Position numbers and translations under genes: made by a program
Source of the DNA: Dehalococcoidia bacterium
GTDB lineage: Bacteria > Chloroflexota > Dehalococcoidia > Lucifugimonadales > Lucifugimonadaceae
DNA: 64,000 bases
Direction of reading: 5' to 3'
Assembly (NCBI GenBank): GCA_022824185.1
Contig: JAJEAU010000003.1
Span: forward strand, 1 to 64,000
The notes under the pieces: model-generated
What the model was told of the DNA's origin: nothing
The model's input: the letters and a program-made list of their open reading frames with translations, nothing else
Database searches by the model: none
Shown: piece after piece, positions 9,841 through 21,695 of the stretch
Layout of the letters: every line of letters begins with the position of its first letter
Position numbering within the stretch: position 1 is the first letter of the stretch

Positions 9841-10420
9841 CAAACTCCGAGATAGGTGCCGATCACCTCTCGCATACGCACCATCGTAAATTGCGTTCTC
9901 ACCTAGGTGACGACAACGACAACCATCCCATTGTCTGCCTCCAATTGCTGGTCGCGCCCCGCGTCACTTCGAGACCTTTCAATCGTGACACGTTTCAATC
10001 GTGACACGACACTTGCGACGAGGGCGCTACACCGAATGAAACGTGCGGGTTCGTTACCCGACGCGGCGGCAAGCCGGCGATGCAGCGCCACGCGTCAGTC
10101 GGTCCGCGTTTAATCTCGGACGGCGGCACTAAGGACACTACCCAGCTAAGCGCAGCAGTACCGTCTCGCAGTCTCAGTCTCCGCATTGTTCGTTCGACTG
10201 CATTTGTGGAGAAATCCGATGCTCTGGAGAATAACCGTCAAAGTGTTGTCTCGCAACACGTCGCACACGAGGATGATTTCAGACACCGCGGGTGATCGGA
10301 CGCCAGGATTGACGCAGTTCAGATCGGGATCATTTGGTAGAACGGCGAGTGGGGGCAACCACAGCTATGAAGTTCCTGAGTGTTTGGATATACCCAAAGG
10401 TAGGTCGCGGCGTCATTGAT

Positions 10421-10735
10421 CTACCTCGCCGTGTCGTGTTCTCTCCAGTCGGGTACATGTGCGCTCAGCAGCGCCTTGAAAAGTTTGCCGTGGTTCGGCA
10501 CACGCAGATGAAGCAGTTCATGGGCGATGACTAAATCTTGGAAGCCCGTATCTTGGTCGGCCAGATCGTCGGACAACGTGATGATGCCAGAAATCGAGCA
10601 GGACCCCCATTTTCGTGTCATTTGGCGAACTCGAACGCGCGGCATGGGCACGTTGAGAACACGCGCCCAATGTTCCACACGCTCGCGGACTGCGTCGCGT
10701 CGGTTTTCAGTCTTCACCATCGATGTCCCGATCAA
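10421..10735 (-). CDS. YgjP-like/M48-type metal-dependent hydrolase
   Basis: [37 protein letters not shown]; overlaps hsdR end. Confidence 0.75.
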   Translation of the reverse strand: MIGTSMVKTENRRDAVRERVEHWARVLNVPMPRVRVRQMTRKWGSCSISGIITLSDDLADQDTGFQDLVIAHELLHLRVPNHGKLFKALLSAHVPDWREHDTAR

Positions 10736-13703
10736 ACAAGATCTCTATTATTCGGTCCACAGTTCGCGCCCGTTCGTCGCCGTCCATTCTCATAAGCGGG
10801 AGGTAGAGTGCCATTCTGAGCTGCCTCTCTTCATCTCTGTTGACCGCTGCATTTGGGAATCGGCCAAAAACCGCCTCGACTTCGTGGGCCAAAACGATTG
10901 GACTGATCCCGGCGGAATCGAGCGTTTGGCTGTCTTTCAACGACCAAAACACGCTGAACGCGCGCGGCGTGAGATCGCTTTCCTTCGCGGCTTCCAAGGC
11001 CGCTTCCTTCTCTCCGACGAGGGCGGCCAGCATCTCCATCGCCTGAATCCCCGACGTCTTGAGATCGCCGATGTCGCTCAAGATTTGCTCGGCGCGATCC
11101 TTTAACGGCCTCAGCACAGGTTCATGATCAGACCTTTCTCGCTGAAAGCTGCGAACGAAGTTGAAAACCTTCGGTTCTGGAGGGCCGGGTTTGCGGCGGA
11201 GCCTTTCCAAGGTACGCGTGTCGAACGTCAATGATTGCGTCGCATCACCCAAGGCATTCATGATCACGGACTCCTCGACGAGCCGCCTAGTTTTCTTCGC
11301 GAGGTCGGGATCGAAATAGGGAGGGACGGAGAAGGCTTCGCGAACCACCGCATACAGTTCTGCGAGTCGCTTGAGAGTATCGAGATGATCACGCAGTTCG
11401 GCCGTAGGAGAGAGTATCTCCCACAACGCCTCGATCTCCTTGAACGCGGTGAAAAAGGCTTGACGCTCGTCTGGGTCCAAGAAATGCTGATACACGACCT
11501 GTTCCAAGTCCGCGTCCGCGTCTCGCCCGTCAACGCCGAACGGCTCCCCGTCATCGGCGATAATGACCGCAGATCCGTCATTCGTTCCGTATTTGAGATA
11601 TCTTCTTCGCGCCTGCTCCAGTTTCTTTTTTAGTTCATCCATCAGGACATCGAGACCCTCGATCGCGCCGTTGACATCGGAGGAATCGAACTGCAACGCT
11701 TTCTTCAACTCGCGCAGAACGCCGACGAAATCTACGACGAGGCCGATCGGTTTTCCGATTCCCTCCGAGTCGACGTAAGGCCGATTCACGCGTGCTATCG
11801 CCTGAAGCAACACGTGGTCCCGCATCGGTTTGTCCAGATACATGCAGTAGAGCAGCGGAGCATCGAACCCGGTCAGCAGCTTATCGGTGACGATCAGGAT
11901 CTTTGGTTCCCCATCAGCCTTCTTAAACATCAAGCGCGCATCCGCCTCTTCTTCAGGAGTGATCTGAAAGTCGGCAACGAGACGACGCTTTACGATGTCG
12001 TCTGGATTCTCGGTGTAGACCGGCACGGACCACTCTGGTGGAAGATGCTTGTCGAGCGCGCGTTTGTACTTGGCACATGCCTCACGATTGACGGCGACTA
12101 GAAACGCCTTGTACCCAAGCGGTTCGACGTTGTCTCTGAAGTGCTTAGCCACGAACTCGGCGACCTTTTCAACGCGATCGTCTGCGGACAGGAACGTGCG
12201 GAGGTCGACAGCGCGGTCGAGAACCCTGTTCAACTCGTCGATGTCGGTGACGCCTTCACTGTCCGCCAGTTCGAAGAACTCTTTGTCCAGTTGTTCGACG
12301 GGGACCGTCAGGTCGCTCGGGGCCATCGTGTGGCGGATCGGCAAGGTCGTCTCGTCTTCGATCGACTCGGCGATGGTGTATTTGTCGAGGTATCCCAACT
12401 CATCGTCCGTGCCGAAGATCTTGAACGTGCCTTCGCCGTGCTCGGTTCTGGCGATTGGCGTGCCGGTGAAGCCGATGATGGTGGCGTTGGGCAGCGCGCC
12501 CATGAGATACGTTCCCAGATCCTTGGCGACGGAGCGGTGCGCTTCATCGATGAAGACGTAGATGTTGTCGCAAGTGTTGGCGTCCTTCTCGATGCCCTCG
12601 AATTTGTGGATCATGGAGATGATCAAGCCTCGACGGCCGCTCTGCAGCAGGTCGCGAAGCTTCGCACGAGAGTCGGCGCGTGCAACTGGGATGTCCTGCT
12701 GGTGCATCTCTCCCAGCAACCTGTCCACCCATCCGTGCAGCTGTCCTTCCAACTCGGTTCGATCCACGACGACAATGACTGTAGCGGCGCCAAAATCCGC
12801 CTTGCGCTCCAAAATCAGACGTGCGGACGTGAGCAGGGTGAATGTCTTTCCGGACCCCTGCGTATGCCAAATCAATCCTCGCTGCTTGTTGGGTTCCGAA
12901 CAGCGCCGGATAATCTGTTCGACGGCGCGGCGCTGGTGTTGCCTTAGGACCGACTTCCGCATCTCGTCGTCTTCTACATAGAACAGAATCCAGTCACGCA
13001 AAATCCGTAGAAAGTCGGTCGGCTCGAAAAACGACTGAACAGCGAAGCGATAGCTCTCGTCTTGTCTTTCCTTCCAACGCGCCATGAACCGACGCGAGAT
13101 GTTCCACGTCACGCCGTACCAGTAGTCGAAAATGTGAGTCACGTTGAAGAGCTGCGCCATTCCCGTCAGTTCCGGCGTCTCGATCTCGTAGCGCCGCAGC
13201 TGGGTGACTCCGCGCTCTATGGCGTCGGCATCCTTGGGGTTCTTATGCTCGACGATGGCGACCGGCACGCCGTTCACCAAGAACATCACATCGGCGCGGT
13301 TGCCCTTGCGAGCCGGTGGTTTGAGCGTCCACTCCCAAGTGACATGGAACGAACTGTTGCTCGGATTTTCGAAGTCGACGAGTTGGACTCGTCGATACCG
13401 TTTCGCTTCGTCATCGAACCATTGCCGCTCCCCGCGCAACCATGCCAATGCCTGACGGTTGCCTTCGATGGTTGCCGGCAAAGCTTCGAGGTTTTCGATC
13501 ACGGAGCGAATGGCATCGTCCGTCATCCATGGGTTGAACTTGCCTAGCGCAGCCTCAAGTTCATCGCGGAACATCAGCCCTGATACGCTGCCGCGCTTCG
13601 CGGTCGCATCTGCCGGAGCGATCGGCTTCCAACCGATCTCCGCGGCGTGGCGAACCAAAGGAAATTGAACCGTCGATGCCTCTTTTATGGTTGATTCAGT
13701 CAT
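10707..13703 (-). CDS. hsdR: Type I restriction endonuclease subunit R
   Basis: [44 protein letters not shown]. Confidence 0.95.
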   Translation of the reverse strand: MTESTIKEASTVQFPLVRHAAEIGWKPIAPADATAKRGSVSGLMFRDELEAALGKFNPWMTDDAIRSVIENLEALPATIEGNRQALAWLRGERQWFDDEAKRYRRVQLVDFENPSNSSFHVTWEWTLKPPARKGNRADVMFLVNGVPVAIVEHKNPKDADAIERGVTQLRRYEIETPELTGMAQLFNVTHIFDYWYGVTWNISRRFMARWKERQDESYRFAVQSFFEPTDFLRILRDWILFYVEDDEMRKSVLRQHQRRAVEQIIRRCSEPNKQRGLIWHTQGSGKTFTLLTSARLILERKADFGAATVIVVVDRTELEGQLHGWVDRLLGEMHQQDIPVARADSRAKLRDLLQSGRRGLIISMIHKFEGIEKDANTCDNIYVFIDEAHRSVAKDLGTYLMGALPNATIIGFTGTPIARTEHGEGTFKIFGTDDELGYLDKYTIAESIEDETTLPIRHTMAPSDLTVPVEQLDKEFFELADSEGVTDIDELNRVLDRAVDLRTFLSADDRVEKVAEFVAKHFRDNVEPLGYKAFLVAVNREACAKYKRALDKHLPPEWSVPVYTENPDDIVKRRLVADFQITPEEEADARLMFKKADGEPKILIVTDKLLTGFDAPLLYCMYLDKPMRDHVLLQAIARVNRPYVDSEGIGKPIGLVVDFVGVLRELKKALQFDSSDVNGAIEGLDVLMDELKKKLEQARRRYLKYGTNDGSAVIIADDGEPFGVDGRDADADLEQVVYQHFLDPDERQAFFTAFKEIEALWEILSPTAELRDHLDTLKRLAELYAVVREAFSVPPYFDPDLAKKTRRLVEESVIMNALGDATQSLTFDTRTLERLRRKPGPPEPKVFNFVRSFQRERSDHEPVLRPLKDRAEQILSDIGDLKTSGIQAMEMLAALVGEKEAALEAAKESDLTPRAFSVFWSLKDSQTLDSAGISPIVLAHEVEAVFGRFPNAAVNRDEERQLRMALYLPLMRMDGDERARTVDRIIEILFDRDIDGED

Positions 13704-13737
13704 GGCTGGTCTTCGATGCGAGGGTGGTAACTTGGTT

Positions 13738-13830
13738 GATCTCGCCCCTATCTCGCCTCTATCGCGCCTCTATCTCGCACCTATCTCGCACCATCACGCA
13801 TCTATCTCGCACCATCCGCACGTTTCCAGC
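13738..13830 (-). repeat. Degenerate ~11-12 bp tandem repeat between two genes of the RM operon
   Basis: Minus strand: GGTGCGAGATAGATGCGTGATGGTGCGAGATAGGTGCGAGATAGAGGCGCGATAGAGGCGAGATAGGGGCGAGATC. Confidence 0.7.
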
Positions 13831-15214
13831 GAGTCAACGGTCCGCGAGCCGTGGATACGATCAGTCCGCTGTTTCTCAACTCTTCCAGAGTCGTTCGCAC
13901 TTGTCGCTCGCTGACACCAGACCCCAAGCGCGCATGAATCTCGCGGCGCGTCAATCCGTCCTCAGCGTTGTCCAAGAGCGCGACTGTCATCTCCCGCCTT
14001 GCTTCAGGCCCGTTCATGTCGCCGGTTACAGGCTGGGCAACGAATTGGCCGGGCCGGAACCGCACGGTGACAGATCCTCCAGCATCGTCAATCTCGGGTG
14101 TCGGAAGCCCGGCTCCCTCTGCCAGATCCACCATCCTAAGCGTTCCGCTTCCCCACTCCTCAATAATCCCGCGCCGATAGAAGGTGCGGGCGATCAATGG
14201 ATTCCACGGACGAGACTCGTGCGGCGCGAACAACAATTCCGGAGTCAAACCGAAGTGCAACGAACCGGAAGACGTTACTTCCAGCCGATCATCGTATACC
14301 GCTATACCGATAGAGCCGCCACCTATCGAGTAGTCACGATGACACAGCGCGTTCGCGATCGCCTCACGCGTCGCCAACGGCGGATACAACGGCTCGTCGA
14401 TTCGCTCGAAACGGTCCTGCTCGAACCGTCCGGCAATGGGGAGCGTGTCGCGAAGGAATTTCTCGGCGTCCCCGAAAAGGGTGAAGGCATTGCCGTTGAA
14501 CTGCCGATTATCTAGAAACTCCATCCGGTCAGTTCCTCGGAATCGGGCGACGCGCAGCAGACACTGCGGCATGTCAAGTTCTAGGCGTTGAGGATCGCCA
14601 AAGAGAACGACCGCCGCTCGCAGCAACACATCGTCTCGCAGCAAACCGAGACCACGCAGCATGTCAGATGGGTCACGGCTCAACGGCTCCTCGAGACGCC
14701 CGCGCCGGACCGCCTCGGCTACGGTGCGTTGAATCTCTGCCGTGTCGAGATCTGCGAGAGTCCAGCCAGCGGCAGGCTGGTTCTCCCAACGCTGCTCGCT
14801 GTGCATCCGCTCGAACAACATTCGGTTGTACTCGTCGGCAGACATCGCCAAAGTCGTGTTGCCTATGCGACGGTACGCGGCACCACGATAGGTGTACGGC
14901 CTAGATGCACCTTGGCCAGTGCCTACGACTATGACTTCACGGTCCTCATCCACGCGGACGCGTTCGATGCTTGGAAACGCTGGAGGGTCGATGCGCCGAA
15001 ACTCAGCGCTCAAGTCCTCGATGGTCCGCTCGCCGACCTCCTGACCTACCACGCTCCCATCATCCTTCACACCGAACAGAACCTGCCCACCACCCTGGTT
15101 CAGGAAGGCACACAACGTCATCGCCGCTTTGCGGCGAGCACCAGTCGTCTCCTTGAACTCCAATGTCTCGGACTCGCCGGAGGCGGCAAGGGTTGTGATT
15201 TGTTCCGTAGTCAT
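13802..15214 (-). CDS. AlbA_2/Schlafen-like ATP-binding protein with C-terminal winged helix
   Basis: ESETLEFKETTGARRKAAMTLCAFLNQGGGQVLFGVKDDG; ALCHRDYSIGGGSIGIAVYDDRLEVTSSG. Confidence 0.88.
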   Translation of the reverse strand: MTTEQITTLAASGESETLEFKETTGARRKAAMTLCAFLNQGGGQVLFGVKDDGSVVGQEVGERTIEDLSAEFRRIDPPAFPSIERVRVDEDREVIVVGTGQGASRPYTYRGAAYRRIGNTTLAMSADEYNRMLFERMHSEQRWENQPAAGWTLADLDTAEIQRTVAEAVRRGRLEEPLSRDPSDMLRGLGLLRDDVLLRAAVVLFGDPQRLELDMPQCLLRVARFRGTDRMEFLDNRQFNGNAFTLFGDAEKFLRDTLPIAGRFEQDRFERIDEPLYPPLATREAIANALCHRDYSIGGGSIGIAVYDDRLEVTSSGSLHFGLTPELLFAPHESRPWNPLIARTFYRRGIIEEWGSGTLRMVDLAEGAGLPTPEIDDAGGSVTVRFRPGQFVAQPVTGDMNGPEARREMTVALLDNAEDGLTRREIHARLGSGVSERQVRTTLEELRNSGLIVSTARGPLTRWKRADGAR

Positions 15215-15248
15215 CTCCTAGTGTTTGACCTTTAGACCTCGTTTCTCA

Positions 15249-15704
15249 CTAAAACATCATCTTGATGCTGCCGAGAATAGTGCCATCATTGGCAGGATGA
15301 TCGGCGCCGTAGAATTCGACTGTGAAACCTAGTTTTTCGTAGAAATGCTTTAGTTTGTCGAAGTGATCTCGGTCTTGCCTGCTCAGGTCTCCGCCAACAC
15401 CCGAGTGTCCCCGTCGTCGACATTCTTCGACTATTTGCCTAACGAGCATAGACCCCACACCTCGGTTTTCCATGTGGTCGCTGACTTGCAGGTCGACGAT
15501 GTGAGCAATCGGCAAATGTACTCGAGTTTCGAGATCGGGAAACTCTACTTCTCGTATTCGTACGGTCGCCTTGCCAATCCCAAAACCATGTCGCGACTCG
15601 GTGTGCCACGACACCTGCGTTACCGACTCGGCGACAGATACATCCCAAGTCACCCCGCGTCTGTCTCGCCATGGAAATTGCCTGAAAACGTCGCCAATTA
15701 TCAT
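15249..15704 (-). CDS. GNAT family acetyltransferase
   Basis: MENRGVGSMLVRQIVEECRRRGHSGV; FYEKLGFTVEFYG. Confidence 0.75.
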   Translation of the reverse strand: MIIGDVFRQFPWRDRRGVTWDVSVAESVTQVSWHTESRHGFGIGKATVRIREVEFPDLETRVHLPIAHIVDLQVSDHMENRGVGSMLVRQIVEECRRRGHSGVGGDLSRQDRDHFDKLKHFYEKLGFTVEFYGADHPANDGTILGSIKMMF

Positions 15705-15802
15705 GTATGTCCCTCTCTATTTGCTTTCGTTGATCTGTGCCTATTTCGACTCAACCAGATAAGTACCTGTTTTGTCGGTTTTCCGGTAGGGCTTGGAACA
15801 CA

Positions 15803-16372
15803 TTATTGGGAACCAGGCGTATGTGCAGGTTTAAATAGCCTCATCCTCGTTTCTTCCAGCTTGTCTTTCAGCAAATGTGCGAGCGACCTCAGGAACTCGG
15901 TTTGATAAACCGAGATCTCTCTTTCACCACTCTCCATCGAGTATCTGTTGCTGATGAAAGGTATGCGCCAATCCACGAATGCTTCTTTGGTCATATGCAA
16001 TCGGTTGAGCGAGTCAACGGTTTCTTCGCTCAGCCCGTTGTAGAGCGCAAGTAAGTCGTGGGTAATGGGAACGCTATCTGAGGGGTGGTCCAACGCCCAA
16101 AGCGACTTGACGCCGATTTCAAACGAATAACTGCTTATCACGGCTTTGACATTGGTGAGCGTGACCTCTTCGTCCTTACCTCGCGTCTGCAAGCCGTCTA
16201 CACGTTCCTGAAGGCCGTCCAATAGGTCACAGTACACCTCGATCTCATCTATGGCACGATGCGAGCGCCAATGTTCGTTGCCGAACAAGAATCTCTCAAT
16301 CGGGATAGCACCGACTGGCGTCGGATGGTCATTTCGAGGCGATTGCGCCGATGAATCCTGTTTCTGCTTCAT
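15803..16372 (-). CDS. Hypothetical, predicted mostly helical protein within type I RM operon
   Basis: 189-aa ORF overlapping hsdS by 4 nt. Confidence 0.55.
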   Translation of the reverse strand: MKQKQDSSAQSPRNDHPTPVGAIPIERFLFGNEHWRSHRAIDEIEVYCDLLDGLQERVDGLQTRGKDEEVTLTNVKAVISSYSFEIGVKSLWALDHPSDSVPITHDLLALYNGLSEETVDSLNRLHMTKEAFVDWRIPFISNRYSMESGEREISVYQTEFLRSLAHLLKDKLEETRMRLFKPAHTPGSQ

Positions 16373-17634
16373 GGCTGCTTGTCCATGGTCTCCGGTTTGG
16401 CCAGCTCATCCACCCCCATCTCCTCCGTCATCAACGCATGCAACAAAGCCTTGAACAACTCTCCCAACACAGCACGCTTCCGACGATGCAGGTCAATCTT
16501 GCGGTCGATGGCGTCAAGTGTGGCGATGATTTCACGTTGCTCATTGAAGTTCGGAACCGGAATCTTGAACGTCCGAAGCTTCCCTGCGCTGATATTGGAT
16601 TGTCCAACCGCTCGGCTGGCCAGTTGCTTCAATCTCGATTGGGCATCATCCCAATTCAGATAGTGATTTAGGAACCGAGGATCAAGACGCGTTCCATTGA
16701 CTAAAACCCGCACAAGGTAGGAGGCGAAAACCGCGTCGGTCGTCGTCTCTACAATCGCTGTTCGTCCTACTAGTTCGTAACTGTTAGTTCGATTGAAGAG
16801 GATGTCACCGGGATGGACTCGATAGACCCCAGCCGTTTCTTCATCGATGTTGACGTACTGCAAGTCACGCATGACCACTTTCCCATCCTGCTGACAGTTC
16901 ATCCGTAATATCGGATAGCGGCCAGACTTTTCGCCTCGCACTGAGAGCCCATACTGCAACTGATGAGCGAGGTCACCGATTGGCACCACTTCCCAACCCT
17001 CCGGCATCAACCCGATCTCCGTCTCCTTCTGCGCCTCCCCGCGCACACCATGAGTGAACAGCATCTTCATGGCGGCGCGTTTCAACTCTTGGGCGACCGC
17101 GATGATCTGTTCCTGAATTCTTATCGCATCGCGTACCTGGCCGAGAACCGCGTTTACTGCTTGTTGCTCACTCAACGGGGGACGAGGAACCTGCAACTCT
17201 GAAAGCCTGTTACGCGACAGGTTAGGGATGGTGGTTTTGTTACCGGCGCCCTCGAAGATTCCGAGTTGTGTGAAAGCGGACTGGAGGAAAAACACATAAA
17301 AGCGGGGCTCGATGTCGGAGACGATTGGCCGTAGCCGATGTAGATGGTTCTGAAACGACATAATCTCGATTTCGCCGTTCCAAATGGCAGCACGTCCTAT
17401 CTCCCCGCCTTCGCAAACTAGCAAGTCCCCCTGTCTGAGTGATTTAGTAGACAGTTCATGATCCGACATCGACATCTCATCTACGGTCGTCAAATCAATC
17501 TCGTCCCAGAGAACGTTGGATGTCCGCAGAAACGGTGTCTTGGAAGGGCCGTTACGCGCGGCCGCGTTCATTGTTTTACCTGCGCCTAGTTCAAACAGTT
17601 CCCCAATGGGGTGCCATGTCCACGCGTTGCTCAT
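16369..17634 (-). CDS. hsdS: Type I restriction specificity subunit
   Basis: Two target-recognition/conserved halves ([41 protein letters not shown]). Confidence 0.92.
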   Translation of the reverse strand: MSNAWTWHPIGELFELGAGKTMNAAARNGPSKTPFLRTSNVLWDEIDLTTVDEMSMSDHELSTKSLRQGDLLVCEGGEIGRAAIWNGEIEIMSFQNHLHRLRPIVSDIEPRFYVFFLQSAFTQLGIFEGAGNKTTIPNLSRNRLSELQVPRPPLSEQQAVNAVLGQVRDAIRIQEQIIAVAQELKRAAMKMLFTHGVRGEAQKETEIGLMPEGWEVVPIGDLAHQLQYGLSVRGEKSGRYPILRMNCQQDGKVVMRDLQYVNIDEETAGVYRVHPGDILFNRTNSYELVGRTAIVETTTDAVFASYLVRVLVNGTRLDPRFLNHYLNWDDAQSRLKQLASRAVGQSNISAGKLRTFKIPVPNFNEQREIIATLDAIDRKIDLHRRKRAVLGELFKALLHALMTEEMGVDELAKPETMDKQP

Positions 17635-19508
17635 CCCAGTTTCACCAACATCTTCGCTAGCGAAGCATCGACATCGAGCGCCTCATCCTCAAGACGCTGA
17701 ATCTCAGCAATGATTTCTGTAATCGGACGCTGAACCGCAGTGTCAGTTTGCCCCACCCACCGACTCGGACTAAGGTTGTAATCAGCCTCTCGCGCCTGTT
17801 CGCGGGTGATGACCGCTAGCTCGCCCTCGACCGGTTCGCCCTTGAGGAACACGTCGGCAATAGGTTTTATCTCCTCATCCGGGATGTAGTTCTTTGGACG
17901 TCCCTTGCGGACGCGTCGACTGGCGTTTAGCAGCACGATCTTGTCCTTGCGAGTCGCCGGTTTGCGTTTCGAGAGCACGACGATGATGCCGGCGGCGCTC
18001 GTGTTGTAGAAGAGGTTGTCCGGTAGCAGAATCACTCCTTCGACAAGGTCGTTCTCCACGAACCACTTTCGGATGTTGCGCTCGCGGTCCTCGTTTTTGC
18101 TGCCGGATCCGCGCGTCACGGCACCGGTGTCGAGCACCACCGCGGCGCGTCCGCGATCGCTCATGCACGCCAGCGTGTGCTGGAGCCATGCCCAATCGCC
18201 TCTTCCGGTCGTGACCCCGCCCGCGGTGCGGAAACGGTCGAACTGGTCGTTGGCGAAGATGTCGGGATTGAACGGCTGGTTCCACATCGGATTCGCGACC
18301 ACGATGTCGTATGTGTCGATGCCGCCCGTCGCCGTCTTGAACTTGGGATTGATCATCGTGTCGCCGCGCTCGATTTTCACATCCATGTCGTGGATGATGG
18401 CGTTCATGTGCGCCACGGCGTAGCTGTCGGCCTGCAGTTCCTGACCGTAGAGTTTCAAAGGGATAGGGCTCAATGGATCGAGATCTCGGGCGACGAGTTG
18501 AAGCTTGATGAGCAGCCCTGCCGAACCGCACGCGTAGTCATGGCACGTCTCCCCCGGACGCGGGCGCATCAGATTCGCCATCAGATATCCCACTTCAGTA
18601 GGCGTGAAGAACTCTCCCGCGCTCTGACCCGAACCCTCCGCGAATTTTCGCAGCAAGTACTCGTAGGCACGTCCGAGGAAATCCGGTTGGACATCTGCGA
18701 GCCCCAGCCGGTATCTCGGATCGGAGAAGGTCTCAACCACCTCGGCGAGTTTCGACGGGTTGATGTCGCGCTCGCCGTTGCGTTCGGTTGCGAAGTCCAC
18801 AACGTCGATTACGCCCGACAGCGAAGGGTTCTGCCGTACAACCGCGCGCACAGCAGTCGTCAAGTGCTCTCCGATGTCGCGCGGTTGGGTGCTTCGGCCA
18901 CTGTCATCGCGTGGCCACTCGTAATCAACACGTCCGCTGATGATCCCCCAGCGCGCCACAGGCGGCAAGTAGAAACGCAGCACCCGATGGTCCGACTCGG
19001 CAATCTGCTGCGCTGCCTCGCGATCCTCGTACACCTCCGTGAGTCGATCGATCTCATCGTCGAACACGTCCGAAAGACGTTTGAGGAATAGAAGCGGCAG
19101 CAGATAGTCCTTGAACTTCGCCGCGTCTTTCTCGCCACGTATAGAACACGCCGCGCCCCAAAGCATCTGCTCCATCTCCTGCATGTCCATAGGCCCTGAA
19201 GCGGATTTAGTTGCCTGCCGTCCTCGGGACCGCCTGCGAGTCACGCTGGCAGCAGACGCCGCTTCGTCCACGGCCGGCGCGGCCGTGTCGATGCCAACCT
19301 CGGCAGCCAGCGCGGCGATGGCCGTCCGAGCTGCCTTCTGGGGCATCGTCACCCCACCCTCCCATCGGTTCACCGTCGCGAACGAGACGCCTAGCCGCTC
19401 CGCGAGCTGCTCTTGTGTCAGGTCTAGCTTGGCGCGGATAGCTTGGAGAGTTGGGGAGATTGTCTGTTGGTTCGTTGTATCTATCATGGTTAGGGTCTCA
19501 GATTCCAC
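17631..19508 (-). CDS. hsdM: Type I DNA methyltransferase with N-terminal XRE-type HTH
   Basis: [65 protein letters not shown]. Confidence 0.92.
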   Translation of the reverse strand: MESETLTMIDTTNQQTISPTLQAIRAKLDLTQEQLAERLGVSFATVNRWEGGVTMPQKAARTAIAALAAEVGIDTAAPAVDEAASAASVTRRRSRGRQATKSASGPMDMQEMEQMLWGAACSIRGEKDAAKFKDYLLPLLFLKRLSDVFDDEIDRLTEVYEDREAAQQIAESDHRVLRFYLPPVARWGIISGRVDYEWPRDDSGRSTQPRDIGEHLTTAVRAVVRQNPSLSGVIDVVDFATERNGERDINPSKLAEVVETFSDPRYRLGLADVQPDFLGRAYEYLLRKFAEGSGQSAGEFFTPTEVGYLMANLMRPRPGETCHDYACGSAGLLIKLQLVARDLDPLSPIPLKLYGQELQADSYAVAHMNAIIHDMDVKIERGDTMINPKFKTATGGIDTYDIVVANPMWNQPFNPDIFANDQFDRFRTAGGVTTGRGDWAWLQHTLACMSDRGRAAVVLDTGAVTRGSGSKNEDRERNIRKWFVENDLVEGVILLPDNLFYNTSAAGIIVVLSKRKPATRKDKIVLLNASRRVRKGRPKNYIPDEEIKPIADVFLKGEPVEGELAVITREQAREADYNLSPSRWVGQTDTAVQRPITEIIAEIQRLEDEALDVDASLAKMLVKLG

Positions 19509-19512
19509 ATGG

Positions 19513-20238
19513 TCAGTCAGAGAGCCACTGAGCGTATGACTGGACGTCGATCATCGGCACGGTGCCGCTAAACTGAAGCTGCGAGATTAATTTGAACAGG
19601 AAGGCGGTTGCAGGTTTACCCCCTGCGTAAGTCTTGTACGACCCGTTCTCTTCGTCGAACGTGAAATAACCGTGGACCGCAACACAACCAAGGTCGAGAT
19701 GGTCATCACCCCGTCCATCACCAAGGGCCGTATGCAAAGACTCGCCGAGGGCAGGTTGCCAATCACTCTCCAAGGTCAACAGACCTCCTAGTATCGGAAT
19801 AAGCGGCTTTGGTGGATAGGTTCCACCGGCATGAGGGATCGGTAGGCTGGTCCGGTCAAGCCGACGCACACTTGCCACCTTCTCGCGTGCATATTTGACA
19901 TGCTGGGCATTAAGCGTCTGCTTTGCTTCAAACGCAGCGTATACGCTTTCCGCAGGGATGATGGTCTGCGCTTCGTAGCGGAAGATGAAGGGCGAGTACT
20001 GACGGTCGTAAACGACTACGTCGATTTGATCGCTGAACGCTCCGGTGCAATCTACGACATGGGCTTTGGCCGCTCGGTAACGTTTGGGCAGGTACGTGTC
20101 GAAAAGGTCCAACCAGACACCCTCGCTAGCGTCTCCCTTGGTACCTGGGTGTGCGAAACTCTTCCGAGCGGTTTCCAAGCGTCGCTGGATGTCGTCATGC
20201 AATCCGGCGAGGAGTTGCTTCAACGACCACTCGTTCAT
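19513..20238 (-). CDS. nucC: CBASS effector endonuclease NucC
   Basis: [42 protein letters not shown]...; PD-(D/E)XK elements [10 protein letters not shown] and AAFEAKQ; ATGA overlap with upstream ATPase. Confidence 0.9.
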   Translation of the reverse strand: MNEWSLKQLLAGLHDDIQRRLETARKSFAHPGTKGDASEGVWLDLFDTYLPKRYRAAKAHVVDCTGAFSDQIDVVVYDRQYSPFIFRYEAQTIIPAESVYAAFEAKQTLNAQHVKYAREKVASVRRLDRTSLPIPHAGGTYPPKPLIPILGGLLTLESDWQPALGESLHTALGDGRGDDHLDLGCVAVHGYFTFDEENGSYKTYAGGKPATAFLFKLISQLQFSGTVPMIDVQSYAQWLSD

Positions 20239-21173
20239 GCAGCACCATCCCGGAAGGGTGCTGTAGGAGTCATTTCTTGAGTTATCTTCAGCGCGCGTTC
20301 GGCGTCTACGGGACCGTCGGGGTACGCGTCGAGCACAATTGCAGGTATAAGCCTCTGAGTGAGATCCGAGAACGTAAAGCCGGATTCCCCATGCTGACGC
20401 GGCCCGGTTGCAGCGACAATAGCAGCGACCTGAGTTTGCGAAAATCCCAAATCGCGGAGGTGTGGCGACAACACAGCCACGCGCTGCTCGCTGCTCGGCC
20501 GGCGGAATGTGAGGATATCTGCTGCACGGCGTTGCACGGCCGGGTCCAATGCTCCAAGCCGGTTCGTGCACATGATCACGGCTGCCGGGAGCTTGCGGTT
20601 GGCAAGGCGGTCTACCCCTCGGATGAAGGCATTCACACCGGCGCGGTCTTCGTGATGCATCTGGGCCGCTTCTCGCGATTGAGCGATGGCATCGGCTTCG
20701 TCTACCAGCAGGAGTACCGCTCCGCGTGATGAACCGTCAATGTCTCTGCGCTCCAAAGCCTCCTCCTCGACGTGATCGAAAGCGGCGGACAACAATTGGG
20801 TCATTTCGCCGACACGTCCTTGCCCACGAGTTGAGAGGCTCATTGGGAACAACATGATTTTGACACCCTCCCGACGAGCCACCTCGTCGCCGATGGTCTC
20901 TGCGAGCTCAGTTTTCCCGGAGCCGACGTCGCCTGCGAGCACAACTAGAGGCGGTCTTCGCAAAACTGTGTCGAGCACTCCGATGGCTCTTGGATGGTGT
21001 TCGTTGACCCAGGTGTTCAGACCGGATGGATTGATTAGCAGGCCGAGCATCTTGGCCAAACGGGTTTTATGGTTTTCCAACCCGACGAGGCGGTGAAGTC
21101 GCTCACGCGCTTCAACATCGGGCAGGGCGATACGTCGATCAAACAACTGGTCTATGGCAGGCGTCGTCGTCAT
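20235..21173 (-). CDS. cap6: TRIP13/Pch2-like AAA+ ATPase (CBASS Cap6)
   Basis: LAGDVGSGKTELAETIGDE Walker A; AVLLLVDEADAIAQSRE Walker B; next to HORMA gene. Confidence 0.85.
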   Translation of the reverse strand: MTTTPAIDQLFDRRIALPDVEARERLHRLVGLENHKTRLAKMLGLLINPSGLNTWVNEHHPRAIGVLDTVLRRPPLVVLAGDVGSGKTELAETIGDEVARREGVKIMLFPMSLSTRGQGRVGEMTQLLSAAFDHVEEEALERRDIDGSSRGAVLLLVDEADAIAQSREAAQMHHEDRAGVNAFIRGVDRLANRKLPAAVIMCTNRLGALDPAVQRRAADILTFRRPSSEQRVAVLSPHLRDLGFSQTQVAAIVAATGPRQHGESGFTFSDLTQRLIPAIVLDAYPDGPVDAERALKITQEMTPTAPFRDGAA

Positions 21174-21688
21174 CGGTAGCTCCTCAAGCTGGCACGATCG
21201 AGGGCACGGCCACCCGACGAGTAGGTAAGGTCTGTGTTCCAGTAGCCGTTGATGCCGGGTTCTGCTCCCGTAGTTCTTCGGAAGGGCAACCGCCTTTCGA
21301 TTTCCTTCTGACGCTGCCAGGTCAACTGATTCCACGCAGGGTTGTGGGTTAAGTAGCTGTGGAAGGAAGCCCCAACTGTCCGGGCACCGGGCCGAACCCG
21401 ACCTGGATCATCATCGTTGGCTGTCGCACCGAATAGGTCTCGGGCAGTGTAAAACAGCGTCGGCTCGATCCAGGAGCCGTTCCGCCTAAAACCGTAGGCC
21501 ACGGTATCAAGGACTCCTTCCTTGAGGAACTCAACGACTTCCAATTCAAAGGCGTTGATCCAACTGTCCGACGGCTCGTCGTAGAACCTTTGCATCCGCT
21601 TGAGATCGGTGGCGACCTTGGCCGCCATATGCCTAGCGTGCGTCCGAGTGAAACTTTGCGTGTCGGTAACCGTATAGCTGTAACTCAT
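21170..21688 (-). CDS. cap7: Bacterial HORMA-domain protein (CBASS Cap7)
   Basis: MSYSYTVTDTQSFTRTHARHMAAKVATDLKRMQRFY...; position between CD-NTase and TRIP13-like gene. Confidence 0.82.
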   Translation of the reverse strand: MSYSYTVTDTQSFTRTHARHMAAKVATDLKRMQRFYDEPSDSWINAFELEVVEFLKEGVLDTVAYGFRRNGSWIEPTLFYTARDLFGATANDDDPGRVRPGARTVGASFHSYLTHNPAWNQLTWQRQKEIERRLPFRRTTGAEPGINGYWNTDLTYSSGGRALDRASLRSYR

Positions 21689-21695
21689 ATTCTCC

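Noticed and set aside
9976-10008. Short tandem tttcaatcgtgacacg x2 as possible CRISPR
   Set aside because: Only two contiguous copies with no spacers; no cas genes in the window.
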